A DNA stretch of 14,212 nt from Christensenella sp. UBA3798 (GCA_002368735.1 DFEQ01000081.1:1-14212), one strand, 5' to 3'; shown: positions 6,645-13,098, numbered from the stretch's first letter. Notes: generated from the sequence alone by a model not told the origin. Program-made: numbers and translations.

Positions 6645-7769
6645 TTATTTTGTCAAGCGCTCTCTTATGTCGTTGATGGCATTAACGAGGCGTTTGGCCT
6701 CCTTCAACGTGTTGTCACAGCCTAGGCTGACCCGCACCAGTCCGCGCTTATCCGTTCCGAGCGTTTTGTGGATAAGGGGAGCGCAATGCAGCCCCGAACG
6801 CACGCAGATGCCGTATTCTTGATTGAGGATATCGGATACCGTTTGGCTGTCACTCGTTGGGATATCAAAACTCACGATAGGACTTCCCGCAACGGAATAA
6901 AGGGGGACGTTGATTTTGTTTAATCTTTCGTGTAAGAAAAGTGATATTTCGCGGCAGTTCTTCATGATGTCGCTTTGATGCTTCTCGCTCCAATTGATCC
7001 CCGCTTCTAAAGCCGCGATTGCGGGTAGGGCGATCGTCCCGGACTCCAAACTCTCGGGAGGCTCATTGGGTTGGTATAAACTGGCGCTCTCGGTACCCGT
7101 GCCGCCGTACATCAACGGATTCACGAAAAGCCGCCTTGAATACATCAAAAAGCCGCTTCCCATGATGCCGTGCAGCGACTTATGACCCGCGCCGCAGAGT
7201 AGGTCGATGCCTATCTTGTCAAAGGAGAGCGGGATATGACCGATGGCTTGCGCTCCGTCCACAAGCAGTTTTACCCCTCTTTGCGCGCATAATTCTCCTA
7301 TCTCGACAAGGGGCGGGGCGTATCCTGTCACGTTGCTCATCGCGGTCACCGCAACGAGATAGGTCTTGTCTGTAATGCATTCGGCGATGTCCTTCGCCGT
7401 GACTTTTCCGTCTTTTTTCTCTACGACGGTGAGTGATATAAGCCCTTCCTTCTTCAGCATATACAGAGGGCGTAATACCGAGTTGTGCTCGAGGACGGTC
7501 GTGACTACGTGGCTTCCCGGACGTGCCGTGCCAAGTATGGCAAGGTTTAATGCTTCGGTGCAGTTTTTGGTGAATACCACGTTTACGCACTTTGCGTCCA
7601 AGTAGTGGGTCAGGGCAGCCCTCGTCCTTTCTACCGTCATCGCGCCGCGTATCGCTTCGTCGTGGCTGGCTCTACCGGGATTTGCGCTGTGCTCTAAGCT
7701 TTTCATGACCGCTCTCTTTACCGCGCGCGGCTTATATCTCGAGGTGGCTGCGTTGTCAAAGTAGATCAT
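6645..7769 (-). CDS. Cysteine desulfurase-like PLP aminotransferase (class V)
   Basis: This 374-residue fold-type-I PLP enzyme of the NifS/SufS superfamily probably releases sulfur from cysteine, or selenium from selenocysteine, as an enzyme-bound persulfide or selenide. Visible residues are MIYFDNAATS at the N-terminus, LEHNS (H95, which stacks on PLP), VDGAQAIGH (D171, Q174), GAGHKSLHG (K197, the Schiff-base lysine), and VRSGLHCAP with catalytic C329. The RSGLHCAP loop and compact length resemble the EF2568-like subfamily (TIGR01977 as I recall it), not the IscS form. ATG 7769 is chosen because AAAGGAG (7784-7778) lies 8 nt upstream; the in-frame GTG at 7775 is only 2 nt from it. It shares a short divergent region with a DUF3343 gene, which suggests sulfur or selenium delivery. 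IscU/SufU and SelD are not in the window. Confidence 0.93.
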   Translation of the reverse strand: MIYFDNAATSRYKPRAVKRAVMKSLEHSANPGRASHDEAIRGAMTVERTRAALTHYLDAKCVNVVFTKNCTEALNLAILGTARPGSHVVTTVLEHNSVLRPLYMLKKEGLISLTVVEKKDGKVTAKDIAECITDKTYLVAVTAMSNVTGYAPPLVEIGELCAQRGVKLLVDGAQAIGHIPLSFDKIGIDLLCGAGHKSLHGIMGSGFLMYSRRLFVNPLMYGGTGTESASLYQPNEPPESLESGTIALPAIAALEAGINWSEKHQSDIMKNCREISLFLHERLNKINVPLYSVAGSPIVSFDIPTSDSQTVSDILNQEYGICVRSGLHCAPLIHKTLGTDKRGLVRVSLGCDNTLKEAKRLVNAINDIRERLTK

Positions 7770-7798
7770 TATCACATCTCCTTTCCGTCGTTTAATAT

Positions 7799-7804
7799 AT
7801 TATA
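7799..7804 (-). promoter_or_regulatory. Probable -10 hexamer for the cysteine desulfurase gene
   Basis: A perfect TATAAT on the minus strand (7804-7799) sits in the AT-rich divergent region, 29 nt upstream of ATG 7769. It would give a leader of about 23 nt that includes the AAAGGAG SD. The hexamer 17 bp upstream (GAACGC) is a poor -35. The same AT stretch presumably also serves the divergent plus-strand gene, for which I see only a TTGAAC (7805-7810) and no good -10. Confidence 0.42.
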
Positions 7805-7847
7805 TTGAACGTAATGAATTTGCGTTCTTTACACAAAGGAGAAAAGT

Positions 7848-8069
7848 ATGAACGTGATATATGCGGCATTCAAGTCAAGGCGGGACGCGATAGAATACGC
7901 CCGATCGTTGCAGGCACGCAGAGTGTCCGTGCGGGTGGTCGGGACCCCATCGCGGGTGGGGTCAAGTTGCGGACTCTCCGTGATCTTTCCCCGCGGCGCG
8001 GCAAGTATTGCCGAACGCGTGCTTGCGGCGGGGGACTACGGCAGTTTCCTCGGCTTTTACCAAGGATAA
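7848..8069 (+). CDS. DUF3343 (putative Se/S carrier-like) small protein
   Basis: This 73-residue cytoplasmic protein matches the DUF3343 pattern (PF11823, putative Se/S carrier-like). It has an N-terminal strand MNVIYAAFKS, a helix with RRDAIEYARSLQ, a strand VSVRVVGTP, then the family's Cys-containing segment SSCGLSVIF (C41), and a final helix. In the family this cysteine is thought to carry sulfur or selenium. The divergent neighbour is a cysteine desulfurase, which fits a donor-carrier pair; this is inference. ATG 7848 has AAAGGAG 6-7 nt upstream. An overlapping frame (7805-8134) has no family resemblance and no SD. A weak terminator follows at 8078-8101. Confidence 0.82.
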   Translation: MNVIYAAFKSRRDAIEYARSLQARRVSVRVVGTPSRVGSSCGLSVIFPRGAASIAERVLAAGDYGSFLGFYQG

Positions 8070-8077
8070 AGGGACAC

Positions 8078-8101
8078 CTCGCATTCTGCGGAGATTTTTT
8101 T
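8078..8101 (+). terminator. Weak intrinsic terminator after DUF3343 gene
   Basis: CTCGCA (8078-8083) pairs with TGCGGAG (8087-8093) with one bulged G and a 3-nt loop, followed by A and seven T residues (8095-8101). The stem is short, so termination may be partial. It separates the DUF3343 gene from the nth promoter. Confidence 0.5.
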
Positions 8102-8111
8102 GGTGAAATCA

Positions 8112-8140
8112 TTGAGAAAAGTATCTGTTTATGATATATT
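8112..8140 (+). promoter_or_regulatory. Promoter of nth, predicted leaderless
   Basis: A -35 TTGAGA (8112-8117), a 17-bp spacer and a -10 TATATT (8135-8140) end exactly 6 nt before the GTG start at 8147. The expected transcription start therefore coincides with the start codon. No SD-like sequence lies between. Confidence 0.7.
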
Positions 8141-8146
8141 TTATAT

Positions 8147-8767
8147 GTGAAAGATAACTTACTCCTTGAGCGCTTACAAGCGATGCATCCCTCTGCGGAA
8201 TGCGAATTGACCTTTTCCGACCCCTATCAACTGTTGGTAGCGGTCATTTTGTCCGCGCAATGCACCGATAAGCGGGTCAACATGGTTACTGCAGAGCTAT
8301 TTAAGGAGTACGGTACGCCAAGCGCGATACTCTCCTTATCGCAGGAAGCGCTCGAAGATAAGATAAAGAGCTGCGGCTTCTATCACAATAAGGCGAAAAA
8401 CATCCTTGCAGCGACTGAAATGATCGTCAAAGAGTACGGTGGCTTAGTCCCTAGGGATAGGGACTCTTTGGAGCGTTTGCCCGGCGTCGGTCGAAAGACG
8501 GCTAACGTAGTATACGCCGTTGCCTTCGGGGGCAATGCCATCGCCGTGGATACGCACGTCTTTCGCCTAAGTCATCGCTTAGGCCTGTCCGACGCGGATA
8601 CTCCCTTCGGGGTGGAGAAGGACTTGATGGCACGCTTCCCCGAGGAGGTGTGGTCGCACCTTCATCACTTACTTATCCATCACGGCAGATATATCTGCAA
8701 GGCGCAGTCCCCGCGCTGCGAAGAGTGCCTCTTGATCGAGGATTGTCCACATCACAAGTCATTATAA
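8147..8767 (+). CDS. nth: Endonuclease III (DNA glycosylase/AP lyase)
   Basis: This enzyme removes oxidised pyrimidines and nicks abasic sites in base-excision repair. The 206 residues match the family. The helix-hairpin-helix LPGVGRKTANVV (111-122) carries catalytic lysine K117. The catalytic aspartate is D135 in AVDTHVFR. The C-terminal 4Fe-4S cluster ligands C184, C191, C194 and C200 keep the C-X6-C-X2-C-X5-C spacing. The start is GTG 8147: the first residues KDNLLLERLQAMHP align with the E. coli N-terminal helix, and the next ATG (8183) would delete it. There is no SD; a promoter ends 6 nt before the GTG. Its 3' end overlaps the region used as the obg promoter. Confidence 0.96.
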   Translation: MKDNLLLERLQAMHPSAECELTFSDPYQLLVAVILSAQCTDKRVNMVTAELFKEYGTPSAILSLSQEALEDKIKSCGFYHNKAKNILAATEMIVKEYGGLVPRDRDSLERLPGVGRKTANVVYAVAFGGNAIAVDTHVFRLSHRLGLSDADTPFGVEKDLMARFPEEVWSHLHHLLIHHGRYICKAQSPRCEECLLIEDCPHHKSL

Positions 8768-8790
8768 CGGAGAGAGCCTCGGCTCATAAT
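8762..8790 (+). promoter_or_regulatory. Probable promoter of obg, predicted leaderless
   Basis: A -10 CATAAT (8785-8790, five of six consensus bases) ends exactly 6 nt before the obg ATG at 8797. The hexamer 17 bp upstream, TTATAA (8762-8767), is a weak -35 that overlaps the end of nth. The only SD-like GGAG, at 8769-8772, is 24 nt from the ATG, too far to use. Confidence 0.55.
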
Positions 8791-8796
8791 AGAAAT

Positions 8797-10056
8797 ATGT
8801 TTTTGGATATCGTTAATATTTATGCTAAAGCAGGTAACGGAGGAGACGGCAAGGTCAGTTTTCACCGTGAAAAGTACGTCATGTGCGGCGGTCCCGACGG
8901 CGGCGACGGCGGCAGGGGCGGCAACGTTGTTTTCGTTGCCGATTCCTCTTTGACCAGTTTGATAGATTTCAAGTTCAAAAAGCACTTCCGCGCTGAAAAC
9001 GGCGCGCCCGGCGAAGGTGGTAATTGCTTTGGAAAGAACGGCAGCGACATTGTCGTTAAGGTTCCCACCGGCACCATCATTCGTGACAAGGAAACGGGCG
9101 GTATCATCGCCGATATGTATCTTGACGGCGAGCGCAAGGTCATCTTAAAGGGCGGAAAGGGGGGCAAAGGCAACGCACGATTCGCCACCCCTACGCGACG
9201 CACGCCCGGCTTCGCCGAGCTCGGCGAAGTGACCGTTGAGCGCAATCTGACCTTGGAGCTCAAGACCATCGCGGACGTAGGGCTTGTAGGCTATCCCAAC
9301 GTAGGCAAGTCCACACTTCTGTCGGTATTGACCAACGCAAAGCCAAAAATCGCCAACTATCACTTTACCACACTTTCGCCCAATCTCGGCGTGATAAAAG
9401 CATTTGACAAGAGCTACGTTATCGCCGATATCCCCGGGCTCATCGAGGGCGCGGCGGAGGGCTACGGGCTCGGGCACACCTTCCTTCGTCACGTGGAACG
9501 TGTGCGCCTCATCGTGCACGTAGTGGATATCTCCGGCATCGAGGGCAGGGACCCCGTCAGCGATTATCGCACCATCCGTGAAGAATTGAAGCAATACAAC
9601 GAGCGCCTGGCATCTCTCCCCGAGATAGTCGTCGCCAATAAGATGGACCTCGTCACGGAGGAGGGCGCGGTCGAGCGCTTTGAAAGGGAGGTCGGCGTCA
9701 AGGTCATTCCGATATCGGCAGCGGCGTACTCCAATATCGACGACCTCGTCAAGAGTATCTTTTCCACTCTGAACGAGTTGCCGCCTGCGGCGCCCATGGA
9801 GTTTGAACCCTTCGAGTACGAAAGAAGCGACCCCGAGCAGTTTGACGTCAAGAAATTGCAGGACGGCACCTACGAGGTCACAGGCGGCCTGGTGGAAGTA
9901 CTCATTCGTAAGATAGTGCTCAGTGACCACGAGAGCAACCGCTATTTCCAAAACATCCTCAAAGAAAAGGGTGTTATCGACAAACTAAGAGAGCTCGGCG
10001 CAAAGGACGGCGATACCATCATCGTGGGCGACGTCGAGTTTGAATTATGGAACTGA
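8797..10056 (+). CDS. obg: GTPase Obg (ribosome assembly)
   Basis: Obg is an essential GTPase that acts in late 50S subunit assembly and stress signalling. The 419 residues contain all three family domains. The glycine-rich Obg fold (1-158) includes AGNGGDGKVSFHREKYV and the GGDGGRGG and GGKGGKGNARFATPTR loops. The G domain has G1 GYPNVGKST (165-173), a TTLSPNLG switch (191-198), G3 DIPGLIEGA (211-219), G4 NKMD (281-284) and G5 SAAA (307-310). An OCT domain lies at about 343-419. The frame is open upstream to 8650, but that part overlaps nth and has no family similarity. MFLDIVNIYAKAGNGGDG is the canonical N-terminus, so ATG 8797 is the start despite the lack of an SD. yhbY follows after 13 nt. 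Confidence 0.97.
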   Translation: MFLDIVNIYAKAGNGGDGKVSFHREKYVMCGGPDGGDGGRGGNVVFVADSSLTSLIDFKFKKHFRAENGAPGEGGNCFGKNGSDIVVKVPTGTIIRDKETGGIIADMYLDGERKVILKGGKGGKGNARFATPTRRTPGFAELGEVTVERNLTLELKTIADVGLVGYPNVGKSTLLSVLTNAKPKIANYHFTTLSPNLGVIKAFDKSYVIADIPGLIEGAAEGYGLGHTFLRHVERVRLIVHVVDISGIEGRDPVSDYRTIREELKQYNERLASLPEIVVANKMDLVTEEGAVERFEREVGVKVIPISAAAYSNIDDLVKSIFSTLNELPPAAPMEFEPFEYERSDPEQFDVKKLQDGTYEVTGGLVEVLIRKIVLSDHESNRYFQNILKEKGVIDKLRELGAKDGDTIIVGDVEFELWN

Positions 10057-10069
10057 TAGGAGTAAAGCT

Positions 10070-10363
10070 ATGACAAGCAAACAAAGAAGTAAACTCATCT
10101 CTCTCGCAATGAATATCTCCGCAACCGTTCAAATCGGCAAAAACGGTCTGACCGACAGCGTTGTGGAGCAGATATCCACATCCCTTGAAGACCATGAGCT
10201 CGTGAAGATAGGGGTGTTGAAGACCGCCGACGTCTCCGCGAAGGGAATAATTGCCGAAGTTGCCGAGCAACTCGCCGCCGAACCCGTGCAAGCCATCGGC
10301 AATAAGATAATCCTCTACCGCCGCTCGAATAAAGATGGGATAGAGCATATCAAGTTCGACTGA
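10070..10363 (+). CDS. yhbY: CRM-domain ribosome-assembly RNA-binding protein (YhbY)
   Basis: This 97-residue single CRS1-YhbY domain protein binds pre-50S particles. It has the expected length and the GxxG-type RNA-binding loop GKNGLT (23-28) after the N-terminal helix (KQRSKLISLAMNI). The rest shows the alternating beta-alpha pattern ending in NKIILYRRSNKDG. ATG 10070 is supported by AGGAG 7 nt upstream; the in-frame ATG at 10040 lies inside obg and would add ten unrelated residues. It is cotranscribed with obg, a pairing common in Bacillota. The stop TGA abuts the stop of the convergent membrane-protein gene. Confidence 0.93.
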   Translation: MTSKQRSKLISLAMNISATVQIGKNGLTDSVVEQISTSLEDHELVKIGVLKTADVSAKGIIAEVAEQLAAEPVQAIGNKIILYRRSNKDGIEHIKFD

Positions 10364-11134
10364 CTATTCTTTGAACAGTCTGTCTTTTCCCTCGCTTCTT
10401 TCGCTTAATACCATCGTAGCCGTCGCCAAGGCGAGGTTGATAAAGGAAAAGACGATATAAAAGGTGGTGATGGGTGTAAACAGCGCGAGGAGCGCCGTGG
10501 TCAGCCCCGCCCAAATGTAGTATTTCGCATGGTCGCGCTTTAGCGCGGAGCGAAAAAACCCTAAGGCTTTGCCGCTTTTTCTCGGCAAGGCTTCTTTTTT
10601 AGGGATCAAGTTTCTCTTAGATAGATATTTATAGAGAGTCGTCGAGTTTACCACGGTAAAACGCTGCGGAATATATTCGGCAACGGCGAGCGCCTTGCGG
10701 TCAAGATGGGAGGTGAGGGCGTAGATGACCGAGCAACCTTCCTTTTGGGCGATGCGGTAGCTCTTGGCAACGTCTTCTTCCGACAAAGAGCCGAACTTGA
10801 AAGCATAATAAATAAGCACCCTTTCATCTCCCGCCGTCAATACGCTGTGCTCCCCCGCGTCCTTTATATCGTAGCCTTCCGCCAAAGCCTGTTTCACGAT
10901 ATCTTTTAATGCGGCATTTCCGTTTAATAGCACGTAACGGATAAAGTTTCGTTTGGAGAGTTTGTCTTTCGGCGCGCGGGGATGGATGACGGCAAGAAAG
11001 AGGATGATGACCGCAAGGAGGAGCAGGGCGGCAAAAACGCTCGTCAGCACAGAGCCCGTCAGTCGATAAAATAGGAGGAAGGATAGAAGGAGCAGTATCA
11101 AAGACAGCCCGACTTTGTCAAGGGTCTTTCCCAT
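10364..11134 (-). CDS. Four-helix membrane protein of unknown function
   Basis: I do not recognise the family with confidence. The 256-residue protein has two hydrophobic helices at each end (about 9-25 and 29-50; 205-220 and 222-243). Between them lies a soluble domain of about 150 residues with an alternating strand/helix pattern: RVLIYYAFKFG (105-115), a helix EEDVAKSYRIAQKEG, CSVIYALTS, a helix RKALAVAEYI, and RFTVVNSTTLYKYL. That succession resembles inactive restriction-endonuclease-like (Mrr-type) domains attached to membrane helices, but the catalytic D/ExK residues are not evident; this is a weak inference. Both ends carry basic or acidic tails likely in the cytoplasm. The only ATG-proximal signal is a poor SD (CAAGA). 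No promoter could be found. It lies antisense between yhbY and nadD, interrupting a usually collinear cluster. Confidence 0.8.
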   Translation of the reverse strand: MGKTLDKVGLSLILLLLSFLLFYRLTGSVLTSVFAALLLLAVIILFLAVIHPRAPKDKLSKRNFIRYVLLNGNAALKDIVKQALAEGYDIKDAGEHSVLTAGDERVLIYYAFKFGSLSEEDVAKSYRIAQKEGCSVIYALTSHLDRKALAVAEYIPQRFTVVNSTTLYKYLSKRNLIPKKEALPRKSGKALGFFRSALKRDHAKYYIWAGLTTALLALFTPITTFYIVFSFINLALATATMVLSERSEGKDRLFKE

Positions 11135-11178
11135 ATCTTGATTTTTACCGTGCGCGCCGGGATTTAGTCCGATATGCG

Positions 11179-11207
11179 TTGAAAATGTCGTAGAAAAGTA
11201 TTATAAT
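11179..11207 (+). promoter_or_regulatory. Promoter of nadD-yqeK, predicted leaderless
   Basis: A -35 TTGAAA (11179-11184), a 17-bp spacer and a perfect -10 TATAAT (11202-11207) end exactly 6 nt before ATG 11214. The start of transcription is thus expected at or within a base or two of the ATG. There is no SD. This is the clearest of the four such arrangements in the window. Confidence 0.8.
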
Positions 11208-11213
11208 AACAAT

Positions 11214-12323
11214 ATGATTTGTATTTTCGGCGGAGCGTTCGACCCTCCTCATAAAGAACATATCAGGATAGCAAAAGAGGTCAAAGAGGAATTTGCTTTC
11301 GATAACGTCGTCTTTTTGCCTTCGGGCAATTCTCCTCATAAGTCTTTGCAAACCTCTTTTGACACACGGGTGGAAATGCTTTCTAAAGCGCTTGACGGCG
11401 CTTTCCCGATCGATTCTATCGAGAATACGTTTTCCGAGCGCGCTTATTCGTATAAGGTGCTCCCCCTTCTTAAAGAGAAGTACGGAGATATCACCTTTTT
11501 GATAGGGGGCGACAGTTTGCTTGCCCTCGACCGTTGGCGCTACCCGGAAGAGATACTTAAAGTGTGCTCTTTGACCGTCGTACCGAGAGGCAGTGACGAC
11601 CTTGCTGATTTAAAGCGCGTTGCGGCGGACTGTATGCGGCGCTACGGCGGCACTATCCTTCTTTCCGAAAAGGTGCGTGGCGAAAACGTATCCTCCACCG
11701 TTGTCCGCGCCAAGGTCGAGCTCGGACTGGATATCCCCGAAACGTCAAGTGCGGTGCAGGACGTCATTGCCAAGCGTGACCTATATCATAACTACGCGTC
11801 TTACGTAACAAAAGTCAGATCAATGCTCGGGGAGGAAAGGTGGCGTCATACCTGCGGCGTCGTCCTCGCGGGGCTCAAAATAAACGAAAACGTCGGCTTG
11901 CCCTTTGAAAAAGTCTTTCTCGCCTGTCTATTACACGACTGTATGAAGGAAGCGCGCTTTATCCATCGCGGCGTGCCCGAGGACGCCATCGGGACCAAGG
12001 TCCTACACGCCTTCAACGGGGCTGAAGAGGCTAAGATCGGCTTTGGCATCACGGACGAGGAGATCGTTGATGCCATTCGCTACCATACGACGGGCAGGGC
12101 GGGGATGACGGCTTTAGACAAACTCGTATATACCGCCGATATGGTGGAGGAAGTCACCCGGACGTTTTCGGGCGTCGAGGCGCTCCGCAAGGCGGCGTAT
12201 GCAGACCTCGACGAAGGCTTCCGCTTGTGTATAAAAAGCTCCTACGAGTCCCTAAAAAAGCGCAATATTCCCATCTACTATCTTACCGTTGATTGTTTCA
12301 ACGCATACTGTAATAAGGAGTGA
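11214..12323 (+). CDS. nadD: Fusion: nicotinate-nucleotide adenylyltransferase (NadD) + YqeK-type HD phosphohydrolase
   Basis: The 369 residues join two enzymes. Residues 1 to about 195 are NadD, which adenylates nicotinate mononucleotide in NAD synthesis: GGAFDPPHKEH (6-16, nucleotidyltransferase HxxH), FLPSGNSPHK (34-43), IGGDSLLALDRWRYPEEI (97-114) and VSSTVVR (159-165). Residues from about 200 to 369 are a YqeK HD domain, a family known to hydrolyse diadenosine tetraphosphate: RWRHTCGV (H212), LLHDCMKEA (H241, D242), VLHAFNGAE (H265), RYHTTGRAGMTALDKLVYTAD (H291, D309). In most Bacillota these are neighbouring separate genes; here no stop codon or internal start separates them. ATG 11214 begins the canonical N-terminus and has no SD. 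rsfS follows, its start 5 nt past this stop, completing the usual cluster order. Confidence 0.94.
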   Translation: MICIFGGAFDPPHKEHIRIAKEVKEEFAFDNVVFLPSGNSPHKSLQTSFDTRVEMLSKALDGAFPIDSIENTFSERAYSYKVLPLLKEKYGDITFLIGGDSLLALDRWRYPEEILKVCSLTVVPRGSDDLADLKRVAADCMRRYGGTILLSEKVRGENVSSTVVRAKVELGLDIPETSSAVQDVIAKRDLYHNYASYVTKVRSMLGEERWRHTCGVVLAGLKINENVGLPFEKVFLACLLHDCMKEARFIHRGVPEDAIGTKVLHAFNGAEEAKIGFGITDEEIVDAIRYHTTGRAGMTALDKLVYTADMVEEVTRTFSGVEALRKAAYADLDEGFRLCIKSSYESLKKRNIPIYYLTVDCFNAYCNKE

Positions 12324-12327
12324 GAAA

Positions 12328-12681
12328 ATGAATAAAGAAGAAATGCTTTTCTTTATCACAAGGAGTTTATCCAATAAGAAGTGCCAAAACATCGTAGCTA
12401 TCGACGTATCCGCAAAGACCGACGTGACGGAGATGTACGTTCTTTGTTCCGCACGTAATCCATCTCAAGCCAAGGCGGCTTACGAAGAAATCTGCGCCGT
12501 CTTGGAACCGCTCGGCGAGTACACTTACGGCGTGGACGGCTTGCGCGACGGCAGGTGGATCGTGATGGACTACGGCAAGATAATCGTGCACATCTTCCAC
12601 GCAGGGATCCGCGACCTCTATCGCTTCGAGGAATTGTGGGGCGACGCCGACGGCGCCAATATCACTCATTTCGACGGTTGA
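12328..12681 (+). CDS. rsfS: Ribosomal silencing factor RsfS
   Basis: RsfS binds uL14 on the 50S subunit and blocks joining with 30S in slow growth. The 117 residues match family length. The diagnostic C-terminal block WIVMDYGKIIVHIFHAGIRDLYRFEELW corresponds to the conserved WVLLDYGDVVVHVFHPEVREYYDLERLW-type segment. Upstream, DVSAKTDVTEMYVLCSARNPSQAKA fits the family's conserved N-terminal core. AAGGAG (12315-12320) lies 7 nt before ATG 12328, deciding this start; the in-frame ATG at 12289 lies inside yqeK. Its stop codon overlaps the -35 hexamer of the next gene. Confidence 0.96.
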   Translation: MNKEEMLFFITRSLSNKKCQNIVAIDVSAKTDVTEMYVLCSARNPSQAKAAYEEICAVLEPLGEYTYGVDGLRDGRWIVMDYGKIIVHIFHAGIRDLYRFEELWGDADGANITHFDG

Positions 12682-12706
12682 TATTATTAAAAAAACTGCG
12701 CATACT
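12678..12706 (+). promoter_or_regulatory. Promoter of the small exported-protein gene, predicted leaderless
   Basis: A -35 TTGATA (12678-12683, overlapping the rsfS stop), a 17-bp spacer and a -10 CATACT (12701-12706) end exactly 6 nt before ATG 12713. No SD is present in the 30 nt before the ATG. The -10 matches consensus at only four of six bases, so the call leans on the shared geometry with nth and nadD. Confidence 0.58.
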
Positions 12707-12712
12707 GCCCTT

Positions 12713-13069
12713 ATGAATATCCTTTCACTCATATCGGCAGTGGTTCTGTCCGCCATTACACCCGTTTCCATCCCCGACCTTCCCGGCGTCAAGGAAGGGC
12801 GAGCCGTCATCGTGGACGACGTAGCCATCGTCGCCGTTATTCCCGAGGCGTGCTATGGCTTCGAGCAAAAGAGCGAAACGCTGTCTGCCGCCGCGGAAGA
12901 ACTCGGAAAAAGGTGGGATAAAGAAGTTCTTTTGACAGAGGACCTTTTGACCTTTATGGCTATCGCGCGTATGGAGAAGCGCGGCGTTAGCGAATACGAG
13001 CGAAAAAGCTTGGCAGGTCGGTTATCCCGCATAAGGTCATATTGTTATACCGCTGAAAAAGCAGGATGA
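12713..13069 (+). CDS. Small protein with N-terminal hydrophobic segment, unknown function
   Basis: No confident family match. The first 20 residues (MNILSLISAVVLSAITPVSI) form a hydrophobic segment like a signal peptide or anchor but lack the usual basic n-region and have no lipobox. The remainder, to residue 118, reads VKEGRAVIVDDVAIVAVIPE, then a helix with EELGKRW, then KEVLLTEDLLTFMAIARMEKRG. This order (GV.. strand, strand, helix, V.V..D.. helix) is faintly like YhcN/YlaJ-type sporulation lipoproteins, but the similarity is only by eye. Gene boundaries are well supported: a promoter ends 6 nt before the ATG and a strong terminator begins 5 nt after the stop, so it is probably a monocistronic unit as well as downstream of rsfS. 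Confidence 0.78.
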   Translation: MNILSLISAVVLSAITPVSIPDLPGVKEGRAVIVDDVAIVAVIPEACYGFEQKSETLSAAAEELGKRWDKEVLLTEDLLTFMAIARMEKRGVSEYERKSLAGRLSRIRSYCYTAEKAG

Positions 13070-13073
13070 AGGA

Positions 13074-13098
13074 GCCGCTCTTAGAGCGGCTTTTTTTT
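13074..13098 (+). terminator. Strong intrinsic terminator
   Basis: A perfect 7-bp GC-rich stem GCCGCTC (13074-13080) with GAGCGGC (13084-13090), loop TTA, is followed by eight T residues (13091-13098). It ends the nadD-rsfS-small protein region. Confidence 0.95.

Noticed and set aside
7775..7775. GTG at 7773-7775 as an alternative desulfurase start
   Set aside because: It lies 2 nt from the SD, too close. The ATG at 7769 is at 8 nt and gives the usual MIYFDNAAT start.
7805..8134. Overlapping plus-strand frame around the DUF3343 gene
   Set aside because: The 73-residue frame has the SD and the family pattern; this one has neither.
8650..8796. Upstream extension of the obg frame
   Set aside because: It overlaps nth in another frame and shows no Obg similarity. 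The canonical Obg N-terminus starts at 8797.
9145..9951. Long minus-strand open frame opposite obg (268 codons)
   Set aside because: It is a codon-bias shadow of obg. The encoded sequence has no recognisable domain, and no SD or promoter was seen.
10358..10390. Possible terminator at the yhbY/membrane-protein junction (GACTG and CAGTC)
   Set aside because: Only 5 bp with a 13-nt loop, followed by TGTC then four T. Too weak to call.
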